A DNA stretch of 64,000 nucleotides from Allomuricauda sp. F6463D (GCF_023015965.1 NZ_JALKAN010000002.1:248001-312000); one strand, 5' to 3'; shown: positions 35,721-45,261, numbered from the stretch's first letter. Program-made: numbers and translations. The notes: generated by a model from the letters alone, not told the origin.

Positions 35721-36323
35721 ATGGAATTTTATTTACAGCCCATCGAACTTGAAGGGAAATTGGTGAAACTTGTCCCTTTGCATAAATCACAAAAGGTGGA
35801 CTTGGTATTTGCCGCATCCGATGGAAATCTTTGGAAATTATGGTATACCGCAGTACCATCTCCCAAAACGATAGAATCCTACTTGGAAAATGCCCTTGCC
35901 GAGCAAGAAAATGGAAGCGCACTGCCCTTTGCCGTAGTTGACAAAAAAACCAATACCGTGGTTGGGAGTACACGCTATTTAAATATAGACTCCAATAATA
36001 AAAGGGTTGAAATCGGGGCGACGTGGTATGCTAAAAAAAAACAACGTACCGGCATCAATACCGAGTGCAAATACCTTTTGCTTAAACATGCTTTTGAAAA
36101 CTTGAACTGTATTGCTGTGGAATTCAGAACCCACTACCACAACCATCCTTCTCGAAATGCAATCCTTCGTTTGGGGGCAAAACAAGATGGTATTTTACGT
36201 AACCACAGAATAGATGCACGTGGAAACCTTCGTGATACCGTGGTGTTTTCCATTCTGAACAGTGAATGGAAGACCGTAAAAACCTCGTTGGAATTCAAGA
36301 TGGGCATCAACCCTTTAGATTAG
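35721..36323 (+). CDS. GNAT acetyltransferase, RimJ/RimL-like
   Basis: 200 residues. Pattern of the RimJ/RimL type: LEGKLVKLVPLH at the N-terminus, PFAVVDKKTNTVVGSTRYLNID (central strands), IGATWYAKKKQRTGINTECKYLLLKHAF (acetyl-CoA loop and helix; the loop is QRTGINTE rather than the strict RGxGxG) and VEFRTHYHNHPSRNAILRLGA. Likely an amino-group acetyltransferase of unknown target. Its TAG stop overlaps the stop of the convergent glycerate kinase gene. Confidence 0.88.
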   Translation: MEFYLQPIELEGKLVKLVPLHKSQKVDLVFAASDGNLWKLWYTAVPSPKTIESYLENALAEQENGSALPFAVVDKKTNTVVGSTRYLNIDSNNKRVEIGATWYAKKKQRTGINTECKYLLLKHAFENLNCIAVEFRTHYHNHPSRNAILRLGAKQDGILRNHRIDARGNLRDTVVFSILNSEWKTVKTSLEFKMGINPLD

Positions 36324-37456
36324 CATTTACTCAATTTTAATAAGTGCGCAAAATTATAGCTTGCCAGTTTCAAGTTCTCTGTGGTGCTAGCCTTGGCATC
36401 ATCCAAGTTGCCTATTTGATTTAGGATGGAAACAGCGTAATCCAGTCCCATTTTTTGCATTTCTTCTATTGAAACATCTATGGAGCCACAGAATGCCGCA
36501 ATAGGAATATTCTTTTTTTTAGCGGATTGTACTACGCCATTAATGGTTTTTCCTGAAAAAGTTTGACCATCTAACTGCCCTTCACCGGTGATTATCCAGT
36601 CGGCGCCTATCAGTACTTCATCAAAATTGGCAAGGTCCATCACCAAGTCAACCCCAGAGGCCAGCTCGGCATTCAAAAAAACAACAGCAGCGCCACCAAG
36701 ACCCCCAGCCGCTCCAGCACCAGGTATGTTTTGTACATCAATATCAAAAACAGACCGTAGCACTTTGGCAAAATGTTGTAACCCTTTGTCCAAAAATATT
36801 ATTTCTTCCACCGAAGCTCCTTTTTGTGGTCCATATATTGTAGCAGCTCCATTGTCACCATAAAAAGGGTTGTTCACATCGCAAGCAACTTTTATCTGTA
36901 CATTGTGCAGCTTAGGATTCACATGCTTACGTTGAATTTCCTTCACTTTTCCCAAATTTTTCCCAATCGGTTCCAATTCATTTCCATCTGCATCCAAAAA
37001 AGAATAGCCCAAAGCTTTGGCCATGCCCATGCCACCATCATTTGTGGCACTTCCCCCTATGCCCAAAACAATACTTTTGGCTCCTTTTTCCATAGCATCC
37101 ACAATCATTTCACCAGTGCCCAAGGTGGTTGTGTCCATACAGTTCATTTCGGACTTTTTGAGCAATTTATAACCAGACGCTTCGGACATTTCAATAAAAG
37201 CCGTCTGCCCGTCTTCCGAAAGCAGGTATTGTGCGGTAATTTCTCTAAACAGCGGGTCCTTTGCCTTTATGAGCACGGTTGATGCATTCAGATAATCCGA
37301 GACCACATCAATAGTCCCATCGCCACCATCCGCTAATGGTCTATGGATGATTTGACCGTTTGGAAAAACTTTTTTGATGCCATCGGCAACGGTTTCGCAA
37401 AATTCACGTCCTGTAAGGGAGCCTTTATATTTATCGGGTGCCAAAACAAATTTCAT
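36320..37456 (-). CDS. Glycerate 2-kinase (GarK/GlxK type)
   Basis: 378 residues from MKFVLAPDKYKGSLTG, the family's conserved start; an ATG two codons earlier (37462) is equally available. Phosphorylates D-glycerate with ATP. Motifs: RPLADGGDGTIDV, LGIGGSATNDGGMGMAKALG, GAGAAGGLGGA and TGEGQLDGQTFSGKTI. Cytosolic, entry of glycerate/glyoxylate carbon into glycolysis. No glyoxylate carboligase or tartronate reductase is adjacent. Confidence 0.94.
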   Translation of the reverse strand: MKFVLAPDKYKGSLTGREFCETVADGIKKVFPNGQIIHRPLADGGDGTIDVVSDYLNASTVLIKAKDPLFREITAQYLLSEDGQTAFIEMSEASGYKLLKKSEMNCMDTTTLGTGEMIVDAMEKGAKSIVLGIGGSATNDGGMGMAKALGYSFLDADGNELEPIGKNLGKVKEIQRKHVNPKLHNVQIKVACDVNNPFYGDNGAATIYGPQKGASVEEIIFLDKGLQHFAKVLRSVFDIDVQNIPGAGAAGGLGGAAVVFLNAELASGVDLVMDLANFDEVLIGADWIITGEGQLDGQTFSGKTINGVVQSAKKKNIPIAAFCGSIDVSIEEMQKMGLDYAVSILNQIGNLDDAKASTTENLKLASYNFAHLLKLSKC

Positions 37457-37536
37457 AGCCACAATGTACTCAAGTTAGTTGAGTTAAAATAACGATTTTG
37501 AAGATTCCGGTTAACATAAAGAATACGGCACAGGTT

Positions 37537-37566
37537 TTGAATGTAAATGGGAAGTATTTACCTTTA
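37537..37566 (+). promoter_or_regulatory. Probable promoter of SIMPL gene (TTG -N19- TACCTTTA)
   Basis: TTG at 37537-37539, then 19 bp, then TACCTTTA, which is one mismatch from TAnnTTTG; 13 bp before the ATG. Confidence 0.45.
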
Positions 37567-37579
37567 ATAAAATTACATC

Positions 37580-38281
37580 ATGAAAAAAATAATCTTTTTT
37601 ATAGCAACTGTACTGATATCTACATCCATTTTTGCCCAATCCAAGAACTTTTTGGACACCCCTTATTTGGAAACAATGGCCAAAGTGGACACCTTGGTTA
37701 CCCCAGATAAAATTTATCTCAACATCATCATTCAAGAAAAAGATACCAAAGGCCGGGTATCCGTTGAGGAACAAGAGAACCAAATGGCTGAACGCTTTAA
37801 AGCCATGGGGATCAATTTAGACGAGCAATTGACCATCAAGGATATGGGCAGTAACTTTAAAAAATATTTTTTACGTCAAAAGGAGGTTTTAAAAAGTAAA
37901 CAATACTCCTTACTTGTTTATTCCGGAAAAGAATTGGGCGATGCTATGATGGCCTTGGAACAATTGGACATTGCCAATACTCGAATTGAAAAGACCGAGT
38001 ATTCCAAAATGGACGAACTGGAACTTTCACTAAAATCGAGAGCCGTAAAAAAAGCCAAACAAAAAGCCGATGCGCTTACCAAACCTCTTGGACAACAGGT
38101 GGGAATGGCGATTCATATCGCAGACAACTCACAACCCTATTACCCAAGATACAATACTGCTCCAATGATGGAGATGAAAGCCGTTTCCGCAGACATGGGC
38201 CAAGCACAACCCTTGGATATCGATTTTGAAAAAATAAAAGTGGAGACCACGGTAAACGTAAAATTCGTCTTGTCCAATTAA
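37580..38281 (+). CDS. Exported SIMPL-domain (DUF541) protein
   Basis: 233 residues, signal peptide MKKIIFFIATVLISTSIFAQ. SIMPL/DUF541 features: KVDTLVTPDKIYLNIIIQEK (the conserved strand V...PD), YSLLVYSGKELGDAMMALEQL, and ALTKPLGQQVGMAIHIAD. The family forms periplasmic or secreted oligomers of unclear role. A second small exported protein follows after 33 bp and may be cotranscribed. Confidence 0.88.
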   Translation: MKKIIFFIATVLISTSIFAQSKNFLDTPYLETMAKVDTLVTPDKIYLNIIIQEKDTKGRVSVEEQENQMAERFKAMGINLDEQLTIKDMGSNFKKYFLRQKEVLKSKQYSLLVYSGKELGDAMMALEQLDIANTRIEKTEYSKMDELELSLKSRAVKKAKQKADALTKPLGQQVGMAIHIADNSQPYYPRYNTAPMMEMKAVSADMGQAQPLDIDFEKIKVETTVNVKFVLSN

Positions 38282-38314
38282 GGTCAAGACATTCATCAAC
38301 CAAAAAACCAAATT

Positions 38315-38794
38315 TTGAAATCAATCACACTATTTTTCTTGTTTAGCGCAGGTATTATTACTGCACAGCACACGTTGCAATTACCTAAAGGTGAAGCATC
38401 GCCCAAAGCAGAACTCCAAGATGTTGCTTGGATTGAAGGTCACTGGGCAGGTGAAGCTTTTGGAGGAATCGCCGAAGAAATCTGGAGCGCGCCCATGGGC
38501 AACTCCATGATGTTTGTTTTTCGACTAGTGAACGATGGCAAAGTTTCCTTCTACGAATCGGGCCACATTCAACAATTGGATGATTCCATCATATTACAGC
38601 TCAAACATTTTGATGGTGATATGAAAGGATGGGAAGAAAAGGACAAGACGATTAATTTTAAACTGGTTCAACTGGAAATGGACAAGGTATATTTTGAAGG
38701 ACTCACCATGGAAAAAGTTGACGATGACCAAATGAATGTCCACGTACTTATAGAAGAGGAGGGCAATGCAGAAGAAATCTTGTTCGCCTACTAA
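38315..38794 (+). CDS. Exported DUF6265-like protein (TTG start)
   Basis: 159 residues. TTG start at 38315 gives a proper signal peptide (MKSITLFFLFSAGIITAQ); no ATG is available that keeps it. The mature part, WIEGHWAGEAFGGIAEEIWSAPMGNSMMFVFRL, resembles DUF6265-type calycin-like small proteins in which a W-x-x-G-x-W motif begins the fold. Function unknown. 33 bp after the SIMPL gene, 27 bp before the pentapeptide-repeat gene. Confidence 0.78.
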   Translation: MKSITLFFLFSAGIITAQHTLQLPKGEASPKAELQDVAWIEGHWAGEAFGGIAEEIWSAPMGNSMMFVFRLVNDGKVSFYESGHIQQLDDSIILQLKHFDGDMKGWEEKDKTINFKLVQLEMDKVYFEGLTMEKVDDDQMNVHVLIEEEGNAEEILFAY

Positions 38795-38821
38795 CGGGTG
38801 GAATAATTCAAATAACAAAAC

Positions 38822-39394
38822 ATGTCAGACACCTTTTGGATAGAACAGGAGTTCACAAAACAGGATTATTCCCAAAATATACTGCCCAAGGGCGATTATG
38901 AAAATTGTCGTTTTGTGAACTGCCTGTTCTCCAAGGGTTTTTTGGACAATCAAAATTTTGTGGAATGCACCTTTGAAGATTGTGACCTTACAAATGCCAA
39001 TATATCCCATACCATTTTCAATAATGTGACCTTTGAGAGATGCAAAATGGTAGGTCTACAGTTTGAAACTTGCGGCCAACTGTTATTGTCCTTGAAATTT
39101 GTCGGATGCAATCTTTCGGTAGCTTCTTTTAGTGGCATGAACATACCTCAAACCCAATTTGAAGATTGTAAGATGCATCAGGCCGACTTTACCGAAACTA
39201 ATTTAAAAAAGGCCAAGTTTTCCAATTGCAACATGGACAATGCCATATTCACAAACACAAATTTGGAGCAAACCGATCTTATCTCGGCATTTAATTTCAA
39301 CATAGACCCATCCATCAACCGGATAAAAAAAGCCAAGTTCAGTAAAGATGGATTGATTGGTTTATTAAAAAAGTATGATATTGTGGTAACCTAA
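38822..39394 (+). CDS. Pentapeptide-repeat protein
   Basis: 190 residues made mostly of A(D/N)LxX-type five-residue repeats, e.g. CRFVNCLFSKGFLDN, CTFEDCDLTNANISH, QADFTETNLKKAKFSN, FTNTNLEQTDLI. Predicted to form a right-handed quadrilateral beta-helix. No signal peptide, so cytosolic. Gyrase-protecting Qnr-like proteins share the fold, but Qnr activity cannot be inferred. Unusually Cys-rich for the fold (about eight). Confidence 0.9.
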   Translation: MSDTFWIEQEFTKQDYSQNILPKGDYENCRFVNCLFSKGFLDNQNFVECTFEDCDLTNANISHTIFNNVTFERCKMVGLQFETCGQLLLSLKFVGCNLSVASFSGMNIPQTQFEDCKMHQADFTETNLKKAKFSNCNMDNAIFTNTNLEQTDLISAFNFNIDPSINRIKKAKFSKDGLIGLLKKYDIVVT

Positions 39395-39403
39395 TCTTAT
39401 CCT

Positions 39404-39757
39404 ATGTCCGATAGAAATTGTTTGGTATGCGGAGAAAAGCTTGTAGGCCGTATTGACCAAAAATACTGTTCCGATCATTGCAGGAATGCCTATAACAATC
39501 TACTGAACCGAGATAGTAAAAACTTGGTGCGCAACATTAATAACAAACTACGCAAAAACTATAGAATTTTGGACAGTTTCCCTCTTAAAGACGGAAAAAC
39601 CAAAACCACAAAAATGCGTTTATTGGACAAAGGGTTTGATTTTGAATATATCACAAATCTATACACTACCAAAAAAGGAAGCACCTACTATTTTGTCTAC
39701 GATTTAGGGTATTTACCGTTAGACAACGACTATTATATGATCGTAAAAAGGGAATAA
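39404..39757 (+). CDS. Zinc-ribbon-containing conserved protein
   Basis: 117 residues. N-terminal treble-clef-like zinc site CLVCGEKLVGRIDQKYCSDHC, of the type in DUF2116-like proteins, then a basic segment (NAYNNLLNRDSKNLVRNINNKLRKNYRIL) and a C-terminal alpha/beta stretch (MRLLDKGFDFEYITNLY; YYFVYDLGYLPLDNDYYMI). This looks like a flavobacteria-type conserved protein that binds nucleic acid or sits in a transcription complex, but no function is known. 9 bp after the pentapeptide gene; stop 1 bp from the convergent CBS gene's stop. Confidence 0.75.
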   Translation: MSDRNCLVCGEKLVGRIDQKYCSDHCRNAYNNLLNRDSKNLVRNINNKLRKNYRILDSFPLKDGKTKTTKMRLLDKGFDFEYITNLYTTKKGSTYYFVYDLGYLPLDNDYYMIVKRE

Positions 39758-39758
39758 A

Positions 39759-40229
39759 CTATTTCCAGCTGTGGGATGTTAATTTAAGAGCAGCGATCAC
39801 AATGTCCTTACGACTTATTTGTCCTACCAAAATATCATTTTTCATTACAGGCAACCGGCGCCTATTATGCCTGTCAAAAACACCCGCTGCATCAAAAATG
39901 GACATGTCATATGGAATTGTTTCTACATTTTTGGTCATAAAACGTTCCACACTCTTATCTAGAATAGGCTGGTTAAAGTACCTGCTTTCTGAAATTTGTT
40001 TCATACAATCGGCTTCGGAAATAATACCAACCAAAAAACCATTGTTGTCCACTACAGGCCCACCAGAAATATGATGTTTGGCAAAAGCCTCCATCACCTC
40101 CAAAATGGATTGTTCGGGAGAAAAGGTAATCAATTTTTTGGTCATGTAATCTTCCACCAAGATAGGAGCATTGTACTTTTTTTTGTTCTCCTCTTTGCTT
40201 CGTACGCCTTGAAAACTTTTGATTGCCAT
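39759..40229 (-). CDS. CBS-pair protein
   Basis: 156 residues, essentially a Bateman module: first CBS YMTKKLITFSPEQSILEVMEAFAKHHISGGPVVDNNGFLVGIISEAD, read here as two strands of about 20 residues around HISGGPVVDN, second CBS FMTKNVETIPYDMSIFDAAG ... RRLPVMKNDILVGQISRKDIV. CBS pairs bind adenosyl nucleotides and regulate partner proteins. No partner is fused. A -7-like box TATATTTA lies shortly upstream. Convergent with the zinc-ribbon gene. Confidence 0.9.
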   Translation of the reverse strand: MAIKSFQGVRSKEENKKKYNAPILVEDYMTKKLITFSPEQSILEVMEAFAKHHISGGPVVDNNGFLVGIISEADCMKQISESRYFNQPILDKSVERFMTKNVETIPYDMSIFDAAGVFDRHNRRRLPVMKNDILVGQISRKDIVIAALKLTSHSWK

Positions 40230-40352
40230 AAGGTTAGATTTTTAAAGTTGATTAATAAATATAGTTTTTTTTAGCGAATAACCTAATTTTAGACATTCAA
40301 AGATGAGAACCTTTCATAATTTTACACTTTTAATCACCAACAACATATTGTT

Positions 40353-42623
40353 ATGAAATTTTCTCGGACGCTTGCTTTACTACTTCTTTCTTTAGCTGTG
40401 TATTGGAGTTTTAAATCGCTTATGCCGTCCTACAAACCCAATGAAGAGGTTTCCATGGAATCCTTTTCTACCGACAGGGCTTTATCCCATGTAAAACAAT
40501 TATCCATAGAACCCCATGGTGTTGGTTTTCCGGGGCATCAACGCGCTAGACGCTATATTATTTCCGAACTTAAAAAAATGGGTTTGGAAACCATTACACA
40601 AGAAGGATACACTGCGGGAGACTGGGGCAACCTGAGCAAAGCCACAAATATTTTAGCAAGAATCAAAGGCAGTGATAGTAGAAAATCACTTCTTTTGATT
40701 TCTCATTACGACAGCAGCCCACATTCTTCATTCGGTGCAAGTGATGCGGCCAGTGGTGTGGCCACGATATTAGAGGGCATTCGAGCATTTTTATGTAAGA
40801 ACAAGATCCCAAAAAATGATATTATTATTCTAATTACAGATGCGGAAGAGCTTGGGCTAAATGGAGCTGACCTTTTTGTGAACAAACATCCTTGGGCCAA
40901 AGAGGTGGGACTTGCATTAAATTTTGAAGCTCGTGGTAGCGGAGGACCTAGCTATATGCTCATAGAGACAAATAGAGGCAACGCAAAATTAATCGAAGCT
41001 TTTAAAGAAGCTAATCCAAAATATCCCGTGGCCAACTCATTGGCCTATAGTATTTATAAAATGCTGCCCAACGACACCGATCTTACTGTTTTTAGAGAAG
41101 ATGGCGACATAGAGGGATTCAATTTTGCTTTTATAGACGACCATTTTGATTATCATACCGCTTTGGATACCTACGAGCGACTTGACCGAAATACCCTTGA
41201 ACACCAAGGCAGTTATTTAATGCCTTTACTTAGCTATTTCAGCAATACTGATTTGGACAACCTTAAAAGTTTGAACGACGAAGTATATTTTAACCTTCCG
41301 ATTTATAAACTGGTGTCCTACCCTTTTGAATGGATCTGGCCCATGTTTACCATTGCCACTCTATGCTTTATTCTGTTGTTGTTTTACGGCTTTAAAAAGA
41401 AAAAACTCAATGTACAGGACACATTAAAAAGTTTTTTACCCATGCTCATTACTTTGGTCATAAATGGAATTGCCGGATATTTTTGTTGGAACATTCTTAC
41501 TTGGTGGTATCCTAGCTTTAAAGATATACTGCACGGTTTCACCTATAATGGCCACATCTATATCACGGTATATGTTATGTTTTCCCTATTTGTGTGTTTT
41601 TATACTTACAATAAGTTCAAAAAAACCAGCACACCAAATCTATTGGTGGCTCCAATTCTTATTTGGCTAGTTATTTGCGGATTGGTTGCGGCCTATTTAA
41701 AAGGAGCTGCATTTTTTATTGTTCCATTATTTGGTTTGTTGGCTGCTTTTATGGTCACCACAAACCAAGAAAAACCCAACCCTTTCCTGTTGGTGTTTTT
41801 AGCTTTACCAGCGGTTTTGATCTATGCTCCATTCATAAAAATGTTTCCCGTTGGCCTCGGATTAAAAATGATGGTGGCCGCTACACTTTTTACCACATTG
41901 TTATTTTTATTGGTCCTACCATTTTTTGCTCAGCTCAAAAGTAAAGGTAGATTGGCTTATCTCTTTTTGTTTCTTTTCTTGGTTTTTGGTATTACCGCAC
42001 ATATACAATCCGATTTTAACGAAACCCGCCCAAAACCAAGTAGTCTTTTGTATGTTTATAATGCAGATACGGATTCCACGCTTTGGGCCTCTTATGATAA
42101 TGTATTGATAGGTTGGAACAGTCAGTTCTTGGGAGATAATAAAAGAGTACCCAATGCAGAGACCATTTCCAGTAAATACCGTACAAACCTCAGCTATGTG
42201 GCAGATGCCCCAAAGAAGAACATTGAAATTCCCTATATTGATACAGTACTGGATACCATTATCGGAAACAACAGACGTATTGAACTATGTATTACCCCCA
42301 AAAGAAATGTAAATCGACTGGAGGTATTCACCAACCCAATTGCCTTGAACAAAGCCACAGTAAATCAAATTGAACTATCCTCCTACTTTTTGGAAAATCG
42401 ATCAAGTAGGTTGGTAACACACTATATCACAAATAATGATTTTACCGAATTACAATTGGAGTTCCCTAAAGATTCGGTTCTTGAACTGACCTTGTACGAA
42501 GCCTCCAACGATCTTCTGACGCATTCTGATTTTAGTGTTCCCAAACGGCCAAAAAACAGCATTCCCATGCCTTTTGTCCTAAATGATGCTATTCTGACCA
42601 TTAAAACTTTGCGATTTGAATAA
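40353..42623 (+). CDS. Membrane-bound M28 metallopeptidase
   Basis: 756 residues. An N-terminal membrane anchor (FSRTLALLLLSLAVYWSFK) is followed by an M28 peptidase domain (about 60-310) with ligands in LISHYDSSPHSSFGASDAASG, TDAEELGLNGA, NFEARGSGGP and FIDDHFDYHTALDTYER. The second half has about eight membrane helices and an exterior C-terminal domain (RIELCITPKRNVNRLEV). This matches ERMES-type M28 peptidases with a C-terminal membrane region; substrate unknown. The next gene begins inside the last 8 bp. Confidence 0.92.
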   Translation: MKFSRTLALLLLSLAVYWSFKSLMPSYKPNEEVSMESFSTDRALSHVKQLSIEPHGVGFPGHQRARRYIISELKKMGLETITQEGYTAGDWGNLSKATNILARIKGSDSRKSLLLISHYDSSPHSSFGASDAASGVATILEGIRAFLCKNKIPKNDIIILITDAEELGLNGADLFVNKHPWAKEVGLALNFEARGSGGPSYMLIETNRGNAKLIEAFKEANPKYPVANSLAYSIYKMLPNDTDLTVFREDGDIEGFNFAFIDDHFDYHTALDTYERLDRNTLEHQGSYLMPLLSYFSNTDLDNLKSLNDEVYFNLPIYKLVSYPFEWIWPMFTIATLCFILLLFYGFKKKKLNVQDTLKSFLPMLITLVINGIAGYFCWNILTWWYPSFKDILHGFTYNGHIYITVYVMFSLFVCFYTYNKFKKTSTPNLLVAPILIWLVICGLVAAYLKGAAFFIVPLFGLLAAFMVTTNQEKPNPFLLVFLALPAVLIYAPFIKMFPVGLGLKMMVAATLFTTLLFLLVLPFFAQLKSKGRLAYLFLFLFLVFGITAHIQSDFNETRPKPSSLLYVYNADTDSTLWASYDNVLIGWNSQFLGDNKRVPNAETISSKYRTNLSYVADAPKKNIEIPYIDTVLDTIIGNNRRIELCITPKRNVNRLEVFTNPIALNKATVNQIELSSYFLENRSSRLVTHYITNNDFTELQLEFPKDSVLELTLYEASNDLLTHSDFSVPKRPKNSIPMPFVLNDAILTIKTLRFE

Positions 42624-43425
42624 AAACATCGGTATTATGGGTTGTGGATGGTTAGGGTTGCCCTTGGCCAAAACGATGATTGAAAAAAGCTACATCGTAA
42701 AAGGCACTACCACATCTGCCCGTAAAATGGAACTATTGCAAGATGCAGAAATAGACCCTTTTCAAATTAACTTGTCGGAGACCGGGATTTCTGGTGATAT
42801 TGTTGGGTTTCTTTCCAATATTGGAACATTGATTATAAATGTTCCACCAAAACTTCGGGGTACACACACCGAAAGTTACATGGAAAAGATGAAATACCTA
42901 AGTGCCGAAATCCAAAAAAGTGATGTTTCCTATGTTTTATTTGTGAGCAGTACGGCAGTTTATGGAAACGCGGAGGGAGAAGTGACCGAAGCCACATTGC
43001 CCCAACCTGTGACCGAATCGGGCAAACAGCTTCTGGAGAGCGAAAAACTATTCCAAAATCAAGAAGGGTACAAAACCACCATTATTAGGTTTGGAGGTTT
43101 AATTGGTACTGACAGGCATCCGGTGAACATGCTATCGGGCAGGCATAACCTAAACAACGGAGATTACCCTATTAATTTAATACACCTTAATGATTGCATC
43201 CATATGATTGTTACTATTTTGGAGCATGCTTATTGGGGCGAACTGTTCAATGGAGTATACCCATATCATCCTAAAAAGCAGATTTATTATTTTGAAGAAG
43301 CACAAAAAAGAGGACTGCCCACCCCATCCTATAAAACAGAAACTTTTAAAAAGGAAGGCAAATGTATTTTGAGCACTACTTTTTTAGAAAAAGGACACAC
43401 TTTCAATACTTCTATAATTTCTTAA
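42616..43425 (+). CDS. NAD(P)-binding epimerase-like protein (YeeZ-like SDR)
   Basis: 269 residues from TTG 42616, overlapping the peptidase gene by 8 bp, so translationally coupled. The Rossmann glycine motif is near the start (GIMGCGWLGLPLAKTM), with VLFVSSTAVYGNAEGEVTE carrying the catalytic Ser region and a Tyr of an extended SDR fold, although the usual YxxxK motif is not obvious. Homologous to uncharacterised YeeZ-type proteins. An alternative start at ATG 42637 would remove the Rossmann motif and is rejected. Confidence 0.85.
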   Translation: MNKNIGIMGCGWLGLPLAKTMIEKSYIVKGTTTSARKMELLQDAEIDPFQINLSETGISGDIVGFLSNIGTLIINVPPKLRGTHTESYMEKMKYLSAEIQKSDVSYVLFVSSTAVYGNAEGEVTEATLPQPVTESGKQLLESEKLFQNQEGYKTTIIRFGGLIGTDRHPVNMLSGRHNLNNGDYPINLIHLNDCIHMIVTILEHAYWGELFNGVYPYHPKKQIYYFEEAQKRGLPTPSYKTETFKKEGKCILSTTFLEKGHTFNTSIIS

Positions 43426-43459
43426 AACCCCAATCATCACTTATCGAATTCTTAACAGC

Positions 43460-43486
43460 TTGGTTAGGATTATTTTGTTAGATTTG
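43460..43486 (+). promoter_or_regulatory. Promoter (TTG -N16- TAGATTTG)
   Basis: Perfect -7 box at 43479-43486 and TTG at 43460-43462; 20 bp from the box to the ATG of the TPR gene. Confidence 0.65.
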
Positions 43487-43506
43487 GCGCACTAAATTGA
43501 AGATCA

Positions 43507-44208
43507 ATGAAAAAGACCTTACTCTTGTTGCTCCTACTCGTAGGCTATACTGGTATATCGCAAACCAACAACGACCTTTTAAAGCATTACGAAGATTACT
43601 ACCAAGAAATGCGCTTACAAGGTGATGTAAATGGAATTATCGGTGCTTTAACGCATTTGAATGTTCTATCACCCTCCAAACAAAGAAGAGATACATTGGC
43701 TTTTATTTATATGAACAATGGCCAACACATGCAGGCTTTGAACACTATTGGTATCGAAAATGACTCCAATGATTCTGACCTTGCTATGCAAATCAAGGCT
43801 TTTTCATTAAAAGCACTGAACCAGCCCAAAAGAGCTTTGGAACATTTTGAGGCGCTATATTCCAGGAATTCTTCTCCGTACTTGGCTTATGAAATGGCCG
43901 ATTTAAAAATCCAAACAGGAGATACCGATAGTGCCCTTCCCAATATTGAGTACGGTATTGCAAATGCAACCGACGAAATGAAATATGCATTTTATGAGCG
44001 CCAACAACCATATGAAGTTCCTCTCAAAGCTGCTTTTTATCATTTAAAAGGGTTGGCTGATTTTAATATGGACAAAGAAAATATTGATGCTGCTATCGCT
44101 TCCATTGATGAGGCACTTAAAATTGCTCCAAATTTCAACTTGGCAAGTTTAAGCAAACAGGCGTTGGAATCCAGAAAAAAAGAGGCAGCTGAAGAAGAAG
44201 AAAACTAA
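43507..44208 (+). CDS. Exported TPR-like protein
   Basis: 233 residues with a signal peptide (MKKTLLLLLLLVGYTGISQ). The mature part is helical with TPR-type repeats: DTLAFIYMNNGQHMQALNTIG, IKAFSLKALNQPKRALEHFEAL, SPYLAYEMADLKIQTGDTDSAL and IDAAIASIDEALKIAPNFNLAS. Probably a periplasmic or outer-membrane-associated scaffold. Ends in an acidic EEEEN tail. Convergent with the next gene (1 bp between stops). Confidence 0.82.
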   Translation: MKKTLLLLLLLVGYTGISQTNNDLLKHYEDYYQEMRLQGDVNGIIGALTHLNVLSPSKQRRDTLAFIYMNNGQHMQALNTIGIENDSNDSDLAMQIKAFSLKALNQPKRALEHFEALYSRNSSPYLAYEMADLKIQTGDTDSALPNIEYGIANATDEMKYAFYERQQPYEVPLKAAFYHLKGLADFNMDKENIDAAIASIDEALKIAPNFNLASLSKQALESRKKEAAEEEEN

Positions 44209-44209
44209 A

Positions 44210-44710
44210 TTATTGCTTCTTTTTTAATTCAAGGAGCAGTTGATTGTCCTTTTTCTCCTTAATCTGAACAAGTTCGTCCACATTTTCGTTCGGTACGGCA
44301 ATTGAAAGTACATAATGGGCAATTTTCCATTGCCCGTTTACTTTTTTCAATACCCCGGAACCACGACAAATCTTCATTTGGGTATCGAGCAGTTCATCAA
44401 ACCAGGCAAATGTACCCGATTCATCCAAATAGATGTTGCGCTGCACCGCAGTAAAACTCCAGGCCTTTCCCTTATCAAAATAAGGTTTCGAAAAAGTTCT
44501 AAATTCATCGTTCTGCCAGTTTTCCATTGCATCTGTACCCAAAAACACCCCATCTTTTGTCATATTTCCAAAATAGGCTTCGAAATCTGCATTGGAAGCA
44601 GCTACATGCCAAGCATCCAACACCTCATTTACCTTCTGTTTTTCCGTGTTCTGGGCAACGATGGTGATGGACACCAACAAAAATGTAAGTATTAATAATT
44701 TACGTTTCAT
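44210..44710 (-). CDS. Exported SnoaL/NTF2-like protein
   Basis: 166 residues with signal peptide MKRKLLILTFLLVSITIVAQ. The mature part is an NTF2-like cone: VLDAWHVAASNADFEAYFGNMTKDGVFLGTDAMENW, and GVLKKVNGQWKIAHYVLSIAVPN at the end, as in DUF4440/SnoaL-like domains. Binding or catalytic role unknown. Overlaps the upstream lipoprotein gene by 11 bp. Confidence 0.85.
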   Translation of the reverse strand: MKRKLLILTFLLVSITIVAQNTEKQKVNEVLDAWHVAASNADFEAYFGNMTKDGVFLGTDAMENWQNDEFRTFSKPYFDKGKAWSFTAVQRNIYLDESGTFAWFDELLDTQMKICRGSGVLKKVNGQWKIAHYVLSIAVPNENVDELVQIKEKKDNQLLLELKKKQ

Positions 44711-45197
44711 CTAATATCAATTCTTTATCCAATTGGCTGTTCACGATTACATTGAGTTGTTTTCGAATATCGTTGTATGCCTTTAACACCTCCATGATCG
44801 ATTCGGTAGTAGGTTGGTTTTCCAAAATGCTCGCTTTTGCTTTGTACAAGAATGTACGCAGTACCCGTTGCCTACTTTTTATCTGAAAACTATCGAACAG
44901 TTCCGGGTATTTTCCGGCGCTCATTTTCTTCTCTTTTTCAATAAGGTCGTCAATGGCCAATGCCAAATCTTCGTTATTGGTTGCTTTGTACAGTACATCT
45001 ATACTTGCATTCAAATCTTTGAATTGGCCCCAATCCTCAACAATATCTGTCGCTTCCGTATTGATTTCTATTTTATCGGGCATCTTCTGATAATCAAACT
45101 CCAACTGTTGCGATTCGATTTGAGCAGTGGGTTCTTCAACCTGTTTGCAAGCCACCAAAACGGAAAATAAAATAAGTATGCCTAACAATTTTTGCAT
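44700..45197 (-). CDS. Small lipoprotein of unknown function
   Basis: 165 residues. Signal peptide with lipobox LVAC (LFSVLVACKQ), so lipid-anchored in the envelope. Mature part is helical and acidic (LAIDDLIEKEKKMSAG; SRQRVLRTFLYKAKASILE). No domain recognised. First gene of a two-gene operon with the SnoaL-like gene. The divergent tdh promoter is 30-40 bp away. Confidence 0.8.
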   Translation of the reverse strand: MQKLLGILILFSVLVACKQVEEPTAQIESQQLEFDYQKMPDKIEINTEATDIVEDWGQFKDLNASIDVLYKATNNEDLALAIDDLIEKEKKMSAGKYPELFDSFQIKSRQRVLRTFLYKAKASILENQPTTESIMEVLKAYNDIRKQLNVIVNSQLDKELILDET

Positions 45198-45225
45198 AAG
45201 CGAATGTACAAATTTTAATAAAGGG

Positions 45226-45233
45226 TATCTTTG
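45226..45233 (+). promoter_or_regulatory. -7 box TATCTTTG for tdh
   Basis: Perfect TAnnTTTG, 28 bp before the ATG; the gene on the other strand begins only 64 bp away, so both promoters overlap here. Confidence 0.6.
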
Positions 45234-45261
45234 TCTTTAAACCGAATTAATTCTGATTGTA